Source of the DNA: Site-B1 sp963827785
Lineage (GTDB): Bacteria > Bacteroidota > Bacteroidia > Flavobacteriales > Flavobacteriaceae
Direction of reading: 5' to 3'
Assembly: GCA_963827785.1 (NCBI GenBank)
Contig: CAWHCT010000007.1
Span: 7,383-71,382 of the forward strand
DNA length: 64,000 nucleotides
Shown here: piece by piece, positions 45,304-52,429 of the stretch
Position numbering within the stretch: the first letter of the stretch is position 1
Layout: every line of letters begins with the position of its first letter
Notes under the pieces: model-generated
What the model saw: only the letters and a program-made list of their open reading frames with translations
Databases searched by the model: none
What the model was told of the DNA's origin: nothing
Translations under genes and position numbers: made by a program

Positions 45304-46473
45304 ATGTACCTAATAGGCAAACCATATATTTCAGATTTTCTTATAGATACAATAAAAGAAAATCACTATCAAGTTGTTGCAACAAAAGAGGCTAAAGAAT
45401 TAGTGAATGACACTTCCTTAAATTGGATTAGAGAAGAAGATGCTATACTAAATATAAAAAACAATCCTTCTCAGCGATTATATGCCAACTCAGAAAATGT
45501 TCTCAATTGGATAGATAAACACTTTGGGGAAAGTGAATTGTCAAAACAAATCAATACCCTCAAAGACAAGTTCAAATTCAGAGAGCAAATTAAAGCCATA
45601 TTTCCAGAATTCAAATTTCAAAAAATCAAGTTAGAAAACATTCCTAGTATTGCTACTCAAGAATTGTCATTCCCTTTTGTCATAAAACCTTCAATAGGAT
45701 TTTTAAGTATAGGTGTTCATATTATAAATGATGAAAACGACTGGATTAAGGTAAAAGAGGAATTGACGCCACACAATCTTAAAAGTATTTTTCCAAAAAA
45801 TGTACTCGATACTTCCCACTTTATTATTGAAGATTTTATTCAAGGGGAAGAATACGCTATAGATTATTATCATAATGATAAGGGTGAGGTGGTTATATTA
45901 AATATATTACACCATGTTTTTTCATCGGGAACAGATACAAGCGACAGAGTATATTCGACTTCTAAAGCAATTATCAATCAATATAAATCTGAATTGGAGC
46001 AGTTTTTAAGTATAATTGGCAATAAACTTAATTTAAGGAATTTTCCGGCTCACGCAGAAGTAAGAATTGATGAGAAGGGAAAAATAATTCCTATTGAAAT
46101 TAACCCACTTCGTTTTGGAGGTTGGTGTACTACGGGTGATTTATCAGGAATTACAATAGGACTTAATTCATACAAATACTATTTTGAAAACAATTGTCCA
46201 AATTGGGATACTATATACAAAGGCAAAGAAAAACATATATTTAGCATAATCGTTTTAGATAATAATTCTGGCATTAAGCCAGATGATATTGAAAGGTTTG
46301 ATTATAAAGCACTTGCTGATGATTTTGAAAACCCTATTATGATAAGGGCCTTAGATATTAACACATATCCTCTTTTTGGTTTTGTTTTTGCAAAAACAGA
46401 TCTAAAGAATAAAAAGGAACTATACGATATTCTCAATTCAGATTTAAGAAAATATATCATTTCTAAAGAATAA
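45304..46473 (+). CDS. Stand-alone ATP-grasp ligase-like protein
   Basis: The protein has 389 residues from the ATG at 45304 (MYLIGKPYISDFLIDTI); the frame also offers a TTG nine codons earlier. The pre-ATP-grasp part includes SELSKQINTLKDKFKFREQIKAIF. The ATP-grasp core follows: SFPFVIKPSIGFLSIGVHII (Lys for ATP), HFIIEDFIQGEEYAIDYY and FPAHAEVRIDEKGKIIPIEINPLRFGGWC (metal-binding Glu and Asn). Such enzymes join a carboxylate to an amine or thiol. No partner gene suggests the substrate. It lies tightly between repeat end E3 and repeat E2. Confidence 0.82.
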   Translation: MYLIGKPYISDFLIDTIKENHYQVVATKEAKELVNDTSLNWIREEDAILNIKNNPSQRLYANSENVLNWIDKHFGESELSKQINTLKDKFKFREQIKAIFPEFKFQKIKLENIPSIATQELSFPFVIKPSIGFLSIGVHIINDENDWIKVKEELTPHNLKSIFPKNVLDTSHFIIEDFIQGEEYAIDYYHNDKGEVVILNILHHVFSSGTDTSDRVYSTSKAIINQYKSELEQFLSIIGNKLNLRNFPAHAEVRIDEKGKIIPIEINPLRFGGWCTTGDLSGITIGLNSYKYYFENNCPNWDTIYKGKEKHIFSIIVLDNNSGIKPDDIERFDYKALADDFENPIMIRALDINTYPLFGFVFAKTDLKNKKELYDILNSDLRKYIISKE

Positions 46474-46476
46474 AAA

Positions 46477-46630
46477 CTCCGCCAACACCGTGTATAATTA
46501 ATTGCTTTGGAAAGTACTTATTTGGAAAATTCCTTCGGAATTTTCTCTGGCAACTTTTTGTTTACTAAATTAGTTACAGAAACACTTGCCTGCGGCAGGC
46601 AGGCGCAACTACTCATAGCCGAGATTGTTA
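46477..46630 (+). repeat. Folded repeat E2 (attC-like), about 154 bp
   Basis: It begins three bases after the ATP-grasp stop. TATAATTAATTGCTTTGG and the hairpin GAAAATTCC-TTC-GGAATTTTC match E1, as does TTTGTTTACTAAATTAGTT. A further hairpin GCCTGC-G-GCAGGC is inserted near the right end, where GCGCAACTACTCATAG mirrors the left end. Between this and 46717 I see no gene. Confidence 0.6.
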
Positions 46631-46716
46631 AATGTCATTTAAAAAATGAAATATAGATGATTAAAGGACTTTTTGAAACTTTTGTTATCACGGATAAAAT
46701 TTGAAGGTCAGCGGAG

Positions 46717-46730
46717 CCTCTTTCTCCGCT
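46717..46730 (+). repeat. attR-like site: copy of the tRNA-Ser 3' end
   Basis: CCTCTTTCTCCGCT is identical to 42249-42262. It also forms the right arm of an inverted repeat AGCGGAG-N7-CTCCGCT (46710-46730). It marks the probable right end of an integrated 4.5 kb segment. Confidence 0.6.
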
Positions 46731-46828
46731 AAAAACCTTGTAATCATTTGATATACATGGCTTTATTTTTTTAGTTGTAAATTTAGGTGTAAGTTTAGTT
46801 ATTTAATCGATTCAGAATTTTCTAAATT

Positions 46829-46901
46829 CTATTCCTCTAAATCCATTGAATACTTATCCAGAAGATGACCTGTTTTAAAACTTCTTAATTCAGTTATTGG
46901 A
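46829..46901 (-). pseudogene. Remnant B1 of a small flavobacterial protein family (C-terminus only)
   Basis: On the minus strand it encodes NPITELRSFKTGHLLDKYSMD, the C-terminal end of the family whose fuller remnants are at 48277-48517 and 49288-49500. No start or upstream half is left; it begins within the end of the lipoprotein gene. Confidence 0.6.
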
Positions 46902-47426
46902 TTATTCTCTCAATATATTAAAACTACCTTCACTAATGAACACATTATTGTCAGAACTATAAATACTAAAGCAAGTAAAATCAAATGTTCCTGCTATGTA
47001 TTCTTCATTTATCTCTGTTATTGTAACAGATCCTTCTGTAGAATTATGCAAATACTGATACCAACAGTTTTGGCCTCCTACAATGTTTGGACTGCATGAC
47101 CAACCCTCCATTATCGATCCTCCGATAGATTCTGTGTATACACCAGGTTCTTTTATAGATGAAGGAAAACTAAAATTCAATCGCCCAACATAAGGATAAT
47201 TAGTTTCACCAACAAGGGAGATACTATTATCTATTATTTTAATTGCCCAAGGCTCAAATTCAAGAACTGTATTATCAGGAATGGTCATTAGACCGCTTAC
47301 TTTTGCCTGCATTGTTCCATAATCGATCTCAACGTCTTCGTTATTATCTGCACCATCATTACTGCAGCCAATTGCGACAATAAATAAGCATAGTAGAAAG
47401 ATTATGGGCAAAATTGAAGTTTTCAT
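46902..47426 (-). CDS. Lipoprotein of unknown function (module copy 1)
   Basis: The protein has 174 residues from the ATG at 47426 (MKTSILPIIFLLCLFIVAIGC, acylated Cys at 21). A longer frame upstream runs into the repeated control region and is not coding. The mature part (IDYGTMQAKVSGLMTIPDNT ... YIAGTFDFTCFSIYSSDNN) looks like one beta-sandwich of the kind found in DUF6252-type lipoproteins, but I cannot assign it firmly. It lies directly after repeat A1. Confidence 0.7.
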   Translation of the reverse strand: MKTSILPIIFLLCLFIVAIGCSNDGADNNEDVEIDYGTMQAKVSGLMTIPDNTVLEFEPWAIKIIDNSISLVGETNYPYVGRLNFSFPSSIKEPGVYTESIGGSIMEGWSCSPNIVGGQNCWYQYLHNSTEGSVTITEINEEYIAGTFDFTCFSIYSSDNNVFISEGSFNILRE

Positions 47427-47442
47427 AACTGACTTGTTTGTT

Positions 47443-47517
47443 TTAGTCAGAAATCTACCTTTGGATGAACATAGTAAATGACATATTCTCAAGTTACTAT
47501 ACAATGATATTGGTCAA
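47443..47517 (-). repeat. Repeat A1 (75 bp) upstream of lipoprotein 1
   Basis: It aligns without gaps with A2 at 48224-48298. The first 37 bases (plus-strand order) are the same and the rest differs at about eight places. Both copies lie just upstream of a lipoprotein start, so they probably hold the promoter. Confidence 0.85.
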
Positions 47518-47596
47518 GTAAAATGAAATTTTGAATCTGTATTGATCTTAAAAAGTATGGTTATGAAATTTCTTGCAAATTAAGTGACCCAAAAAT

Positions 47597-48205
47597 TTAA
47601 TAGTCGATTTCTACTGTGGCTGTATCTCTACTTTGTGTTATAGTTTGAAAACTCGCATTATTTATGTTAGCACCTCTTGATTCCCAATTAACAAAATAAT
47701 TTCCCGAACGTGTTTCTTTAATAATTGTTGTATCAATATCGCTCCCCGATAAAGTAATAATTAAATCTCCGTTACATTCTAGAGATCGATAATCAATTTC
47801 AATTACATCATTTACTTGCTGTGGTTCAATATTTTTGATTATAAATTTATAATAGGACGCTTTTTTCATTGAAACAATATTTGGAAGGGGAAGAGAGTTA
47901 ATATGGCATCCAATATCTTCGTAATGATCAATGCTTGCAAACCAGACGTTTAAGGTTTCTTCATTTTTATGTTCCCAACAAAACATACCAGCAGCATCTG
48001 TGTAGTTTACATAATTAAGAAGAACTCCATATTTCAAATAATGTATGCGAACAAATACTCCTTCTATTGGTATGTCTGTCTGACTATCCTTAAACTGAAA
48101 ACAATCGGTTATTAAGGAAGGTTCAGAATCAGAATTTTTTTCGCAACTTATAAAAGTTACAAGGCAGTAAATAAAAATTAAAGCAAACCAGAATTTTAAT
48201 TTCAC
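47597..48205 (-). CDS. Lipoprotein of unknown function (module copy 2)
   Basis: The protein has 202 residues with signal MKLKFWFALIFIYCLVTFISC (Cys at 21). CFQFKDSQTDIPIEGVFVRIHYL resembles the start of a carboxypeptidase-regulatory-like (CNA-B type) beta domain, with DAAGMFCWEHKNEE as its later strand pair. It is not homologous to lipoprotein 1 by eye although both have the same upstream repeat. Role unknown. Confidence 0.75.
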   Translation of the reverse strand: MKLKFWFALIFIYCLVTFISCEKNSDSEPSLITDCFQFKDSQTDIPIEGVFVRIHYLKYGVLLNYVNYTDAAGMFCWEHKNEETLNVWFASIDHYEDIGCHINSLPLPNIVSMKKASYYKFIIKNIEPQQVNDVIEIDYRSLECNGDLIITLSGSDIDTTIIKETRSGNYFVNWESRGANINNASFQTITQSRDTATVEIDY

Positions 48206-48223
48206 AACTAAAAGAATTTAAAT

Positions 48224-48298
48224 TAGTCAGAAATCTACCTTTGGATGAACATAGTAAATTACCTATTCAAAAGTTACTAAACAATGATATTGGTCAAT
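48224..48298 (-). repeat. Repeat A2 (75 bp) upstream of lipoprotein 2
   Basis: This is the second copy of A1 (47443-47517). A third, much weaker likeness is at 49227-49254, just upstream of lipoprotein 3. Confidence 0.85.
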
Positions 48299-48517
48299 GC
48301 AATCAAATAATTAAAATATATTAAATACTTATCCAAAAGATGACCAGTCTTTAAACTTCTTAGTTCGGTAATAACATTATGCTCTGGGTCATAAACAACC
48401 TCAACAAAGAATTTAAATAAAGCATAGACGTTACTCTTTTTCTGTAATATGGTTGTCAAGAAACTTCTCTTCACTCCAGAGGACTGCTTGTTGCTCTCCT
48501 AATGATAGTTTGTTGAA
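48277..48517 (-). pseudogene. Remnant B2 of the small flavobacterial protein family (frameshifted)
   Basis: One frame gives FNKLSLGEQQAVLWSEEKFL and DNHIT, then the homology moves to the next frame: LQKKSNVYALFKFFVEVVYD and EHNVITELRSLKTGHLLDKYL. Together they give a protein of about 70 residues. I recall this family as an unnamed flavobacterial protein that occurs in many copies. No start codon is left in the first frame. The gap from 48518 to 48684 shows nothing else. Confidence 0.65.
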
Positions 48518-48684
48518 GTATTATAATTTCATTATAAACTTGGTGAATTAAAAATATGTTACAATTCATAAAACATTCAATACTAAAAAATCTCACTTAT
48601 TCTGTTAATTAGAGATTCTTTACCAAGAAATGAGACAACCATGGGCTGAAGACATTCTTCGACTCTTAAACAGATAATTAAGAA

Positions 48685-49188
48685 TTACTCCTGGTTGTTC
48701 ATAACTGCCGCATTAAGTGCTGGAAGCTGCTCGTTATAAGGTATAACTGAAAAGTCAAAAAAATCAATTAACCAAATAGAGTCTCTTTTCACCATCCAGA
48801 AAGTCTGACGTAAAGGAAGGGGGGTAAATAGTTTCCAGTAATACTGCATCGAATAAACTGCAGTTTTTCCATCTGGATGGATGCGGATAAAAGGTTCACT
48901 GATATTTTTGAAAATGGGTATCTCAGGCATCTGCATCAACTGAGTCCAGCCATTAACGATAGAATCCTTTGGATACAATTCATCCGGATCGTTGCCCATA
49001 AAAATTCCATCTTCGTTAAAGACCGAAGCTAATTGATCGATATTTCGATCTTCGATTGACTGAAACAAAGATTTAAATACTTCTTTGATCGCAGCCTCTT
49101 CTGTGGCAAGGTCAACCGGCTCGGGTTTTTTAGCAGTATTGCAAGCAAAAATTAGAACAAGCAGCATAAAGGAAAAGAATTTTTTCAT
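48685..49188 (-). CDS. Lipoprotein with an NTF2/SnoaL-like domain (module copy 3)
   Basis: The protein has 167 residues with signal MKKFFSFMLLVLIFAC (Cys at 16). EEAAIKEVFKSLFQSIEDRNIDQLASVFNEDGIFMGNDPDE followed by DGKTAVYSMQYYWKLF and RQTFWMVKRDSIWLIDFFDFS follows the DUF4440/SnoaL cone-shaped fold. No catalytic residues can be named. It is downstream of the weak repeat A3 and remnant B3, like the other two lipoproteins of the zone. Confidence 0.82.
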   Translation of the reverse strand: MKKFFSFMLLVLIFACNTAKKPEPVDLATEEAAIKEVFKSLFQSIEDRNIDQLASVFNEDGIFMGNDPDELYPKDSIVNGWTQLMQMPEIPIFKNISEPFIRIHPDGKTAVYSMQYYWKLFTPLPLRQTFWMVKRDSIWLIDFFDFSVIPYNEQLPALNAAVMNNQE

Positions 49189-49287
49189 GAGAATATAGAT
49201 TTATAATTAATATCAGTTTGTATCAATTAGAAAATCTACTATTGTGAATAACAGCTTAAATTTAGTGAATCTTGGTGAAATATCTAT

Positions 49288-49500
49288 CTAAAAATCTATG
49301 GAATATTTATCTAAAAGATGACCTGCATTAAATACTCATAATTCTGCTATTGTATTTTGTTCTGAGTAATAAACAACCTCAACAAAAAATTTGTCTATTG
49401 CATAACAATTTCATCGTTCCGTTTCTGTAATGTTGTTCTCTAAAAATATATCATTTTCCCAAACTGTTGTTCATCTATCTTCTAATATAAGTGTGTTAAA
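49288..49500 (-). pseudogene. Remnant B3 of the small flavobacterial protein family (several stops)
   Basis: The minus strand reads FNTLILEDR, stop, TTVWENDIFLENNITETER, stop, NCYAIDKFFVEVVYYSEQN and so on to AGHLLDKYSIDF, with three internal stops but in a single frame. The likeness to B2 over the whole length is clear, so this is an old inactive copy. Confidence 0.65.
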
Positions 49501-49585
49501 TTAGTATACGGTGGTCAATTAAGTTAATACTTGATAAGGCTATTATACCAAAACAGAATAACAAAAAGATTAAAACCTATTTTAA

Positions 49586-49894
49586 TCACAAATTGTCAAA
49601 CTGCTCAGATTTAAATCTGACTTTTCTAAAAATAAAATTTGACACATCAATTAAAATATCATTTGTATAAAATTCATCCTTAAAACTAATTTTTAAATTT
49701 GTATAGGTAAAAGTGTGAATCCCCTTATTTTACCCACCATCATATCCTGTTATATATTTTAGAATATTTTTTGAGTTTTCAATAATGGTTATATTAGTCT
49801 CATCATCAGAGCCACTACATCCATTTAATTTGAATGCTATACTTGTAAAAATAAAGACAGAAAAAAAATTGCGTATCAATTTAGTGCTTTTCAT
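49586..49894 (-). pseudogene. Small lipoprotein gene interrupted by one in-frame stop
   Basis: From the ATG at 49894 the frame reads MKSTKLIRNFFSVFIFTSIA then FKLNGCSGSDDE, a lipoprotein signal with Cys at 26, up to a TAA at 49730-49732, and goes on in the same frame for 48 more codons (NKGIHTFTYTNLKISFKDEF ... EQFDNL). The total is 102 codons plus the stop. One nonsense change is the only lesion. No family recognised. Between 49895 and the terminator at 50071 I see no gene. Confidence 0.6.
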
Positions 49895-50070
49895 TGATAT
49901 GAGGATTTAGAACATATTAAATCTAAATAATTATTAATGAATTAACATTGACAAAAATCAGTTTAAATCAGTTGACTAAAGATTAAAAAAGATTAATTAA
50001 TTAAATAAAAACCTAATTAATCAAATATATAAGAGCCTGTTTAATTCTATGGCAGGTTATGAGTAAATAA

Positions 50071-50101
50071 AAAAACCGAAGCCATTGGACTTCGGTTTTT
50101 T
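50071..50101 (-). terminator. Rho-independent terminator of the sulfur-relay cluster
   Basis: AAAAACCGAAG and CTTCGGTTTTT form an 11-bp stem with an 8-base loop and a T run on the minus strand, 17 bases past the stop of the DsrE-like gene. Confidence 0.85.
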
Positions 50102-50117
50102 TATTTGAACTTAATTT

Positions 50118-50648
50118 TTAAGTAAAGATGATTTGTGTTCTGTCTCCATCACATAATTCATAGAATTGACCAATCGTGATAATGTCTTTGACTTCATCAG
50201 ATAAATCTTCTTTCTCTAGTTTAAACATATCAATGGCCAATTTACATGCATAAATAGTACCACCACCGGCGGTGATCATCTCTAAAAACTCATCTACAGG
50301 AGGCATGTCCAATTCTTCCATTTGCTTTCTCATCATACCAGAAACTGCAGTTTCTACTCCTGGTAATCCACCCAACATGGTTGGGAAAGGAAGTCCGCCT
50401 GGCATACGCATAGCAGGATTACCTGTTGTTGCCGTGTGTAAGTGATTCATTGTTTTTTTGGTAATACCATCCAGACCGAAAAAAGTAAAGAATACATTAG
50501 TTTCTATTCCCTCCATTACAGCTCCATTAGCCATAACGAGAGTTGCGTAAACATCTTCTAAACTACCCTTGGCGCATATGATACATACTTTTTCTAAAGG
50601 TTTTTTCTCTTTAGCTTCTATTTTTGTTTTTACTTCTTTTGTTTCCAT
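50118..50648 (-). CDS. DsrE/DsrF/DrsH-like sulfur-carrier protein
   Basis: The protein has 176 residues. After a charged N-terminus, VCIICAKGSLEDVYATLVMANGAVMEGIETNVFFTFFGLDGI and GGGTIYACKLAIDMFKLEKEDL match the DsrE/DsrH-like peroxide-family fold, with Cys residues in ICAKG and YACK as likely persulfide carriers. A Met- and Gly-rich middle (PAMRMPGGLPFPTMLGGLPG) is typical of this subgroup. It lies last in a cluster with the TusE-like and flavoprotein genes and probably passes sulfane sulfur between them. Confidence 0.9.
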   Translation of the reverse strand: METKEVKTKIEAKEKKPLEKVCIICAKGSLEDVYATLVMANGAVMEGIETNVFFTFFGLDGITKKTMNHLHTATTGNPAMRMPGGLPFPTMLGGLPGVETAVSGMMRKQMEELDMPPVDEFLEMITAGGGTIYACKLAIDMFKLEKEDLSDEVKDIITIGQFYELCDGDRTQIIFT

Positions 50649-50689
50649 TTTTAAAATTTTTAATTCTTTAAAGTTACTTTAAAAGTGAC

Positions 50690-51001
50690 TTATATACAAC
50701 TGGTTGGTTTAGGGATTCCTGCTATTTTTGATGAGAATTTTAATGGCCCTTTCGGAAACAATTTATATAATTCTTTAATATCAACAATACCTGATTTTCC
50801 TACTTGTCTTATTGTTAATGCTTCCTTTGCAGCTGTTTTTTCACGCAAATAGTTTAATACTTCAAAGTGTTTAGGTGTTAATTCTATTCCTATTTCTTTT
50901 GCAATTTCTTTTGCAATATCTTCGTTCCATTGAGACATATCTTCAAGATATCCTTCTTCTGAAACCTTTACTTCTACTCCTGCTATAGTTTTTACTGACA
51001 T
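50690..51001 (-). CDS. tusE: TusE/DsrC-family sulfur-relay protein with a single C-terminal cysteine
   Basis: The protein has 103 residues. GVEVKVSEEGYLEDMSQWNEDIAKEIAKEIGIELTPKHFEVLNYLR and the C-terminal tail (IAGIPKPTSCI) are those of TusE/DsrC. The penultimate Cys is present. The second DsrC cysteine, 11 residues before it, is Ser here, so the protein cannot form the intramolecular trisulfide of dissimilatory DsrC and is TusE-like. It takes persulfide from a TusD/DsrE-type donor. It stands between the DsrE-like and flavoprotein genes. Confidence 0.9.
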   Translation of the reverse strand: MSVKTIAGVEVKVSEEGYLEDMSQWNEDIAKEIAKEIGIELTPKHFEVLNYLREKTAAKEALTIRQVGKSGIVDIKELYKLFPKGPLKFSSKIAGIPKPTSCI

Positions 51002-51030
51002 AATATTGTGTTTTTAATTTTTTATAATAT

Positions 51031-52282
51031 TTAATTCGTATCTGCTTTTATATCAAAAACCTTGCCTTTAAAGCTCATGTTTCTTGAGACAAAAGGAATT
51101 GCGATTCCTTTTAACAGCATATTCCAATAGATCCATCTAAAGGCAAGTTTTCCCCAATGGTTAAAAATACTCTCTTTTAGTAATTTAAGAGGTCCTATTT
51201 TAGCAAAAGGGAATGTTCCATGAACCGGTTCCTGATCGTAATTAAAATCGATCAATAAAGCCTTGTTGTTTCCTGTTTCTATAAAACAGTTTGCATGGCC
51301 ATCAAACTCCTCTTTTAGTTTATATCCTTTTGTATAAAGTATAATATTATCGGTTAATGTTTCTGCCTGGAAATGTGCAACAGAACCTGCTTTTGATGCC
51401 GGTACATTAGTTGCATCTCCAATAACAAAAATATTATTATGCTCTTTAGATTGCAAAGTGTGTACATGTGTAGGCACAAAATTAAGGTCATCTCCTAATC
51501 CGGATCTCTCTATAACTTCATCACCCATATTTGTTGGAACAGTTACCAAAAGATCAAACGGAATAGCTTTTTCTGCATAGTCAACTATTTCCTTTTTATC
51601 ATTATCAACTTCCATTATGGCAAAATCAGTTTCGATTTTAATGCCCTTTTCTTCAAGAAGATAATTCAAAGCCTTGGTACATGTTGGTTTTGTAAAAGCT
51701 CCAGACAATGGAGTTACATAAGTTATTTCAACTTTGTCTCTCATTCCTTTTTTTCTGAAATAGGAATCGGCTAAAAATGAAAATTCTAAAGGAGCTACCG
51801 GACATTTGATCGGCATTTCTGTTATGTGTACTACCAGTTTTCCGCCCTCCCATTCACGTAATTTATTTCTAAGTGCTACAGCGCCTTCAAATGTATAAAA
51901 ATCAAAAATATCTTTTTTCCAAAGAGGCCCAACTAATCCTTCAGTTTCTTCCGGGGCAATTTTTGAACCAGTCGCAATTATTAGAATATCGTAATCAATA
52001 GTTTCATCTTCTAATTTAACTTTATTGTCTTCGGCAATAATTTTTTCAATTTTCTTCTGAATGTAATTAACGCCCTTTGGTATAAATTTCTTACCAACTT
52101 TTTTAACCTGTTCTTCTGTGTAGGTCATCAAATGGCAGAAATAAGAACCCTGGTTGATAATAATGCGTTTTATATTGATCGACAATAGAAATTTGCCATT
52201 CTTTTTTTGGGAGTTTTGACACTAAATGATTAGCCATCATGGTTCCAGCTGTACCAGCTCCTAAAATCACTAAATTTTTCAT
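51031..52282 (-). CDS. Sulfide:quinone oxidoreductase-like flavoprotein, frame broken near the N-terminus
   Basis: The true start is the ATG at 52282: MKNLVILGAGTAGTMMANHL is the FAD-binding opening, continuing to YYQPGFLFLPFD. There a one-base insertion near 52122 shifts the frame, and the rest is read in the frame ending at 51031 (YTEEQVKKVGKKFIPKGVNY ... IATGSKIAPEE ... HNNIFVIGDATNVPASKAGS). Corrected length is about 417 residues. Family members oxidise sulfide to polysulfide and pass electrons to quinone at the membrane; PTCTKALNYLLEEKG holds one of the conserved Cys residues. It leads the sulfur-relay cluster. Confidence 0.82.
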
Positions 52283-52429
52283 TTTATATACTTAATTTTG
52301 AATTTGAACTAATACAATTTGTGCATTAATTATGGGGTCAAAGTTACTTGCCAAAATACCTATATGAAATGATTAAAGTCATGAAAATATGTAACCTATG
52401 TTACACAACTTTAATACGAATTGAAGCTC

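Noticed and set aside
42583..46630. E1 and E2 as insertion sequences or MITEs
   Set aside because: No transposase, no visible target-site duplication directly at their ends, and strict placement next to gene ends; the MITE option is not fully excluded and is listed as a refuting outcome.
47427..47504. Longer start for lipoprotein 1
   Set aside because: The extra 26 codons run through repeat A1, and the ATG at 47426 gives a standard lipoprotein signal.
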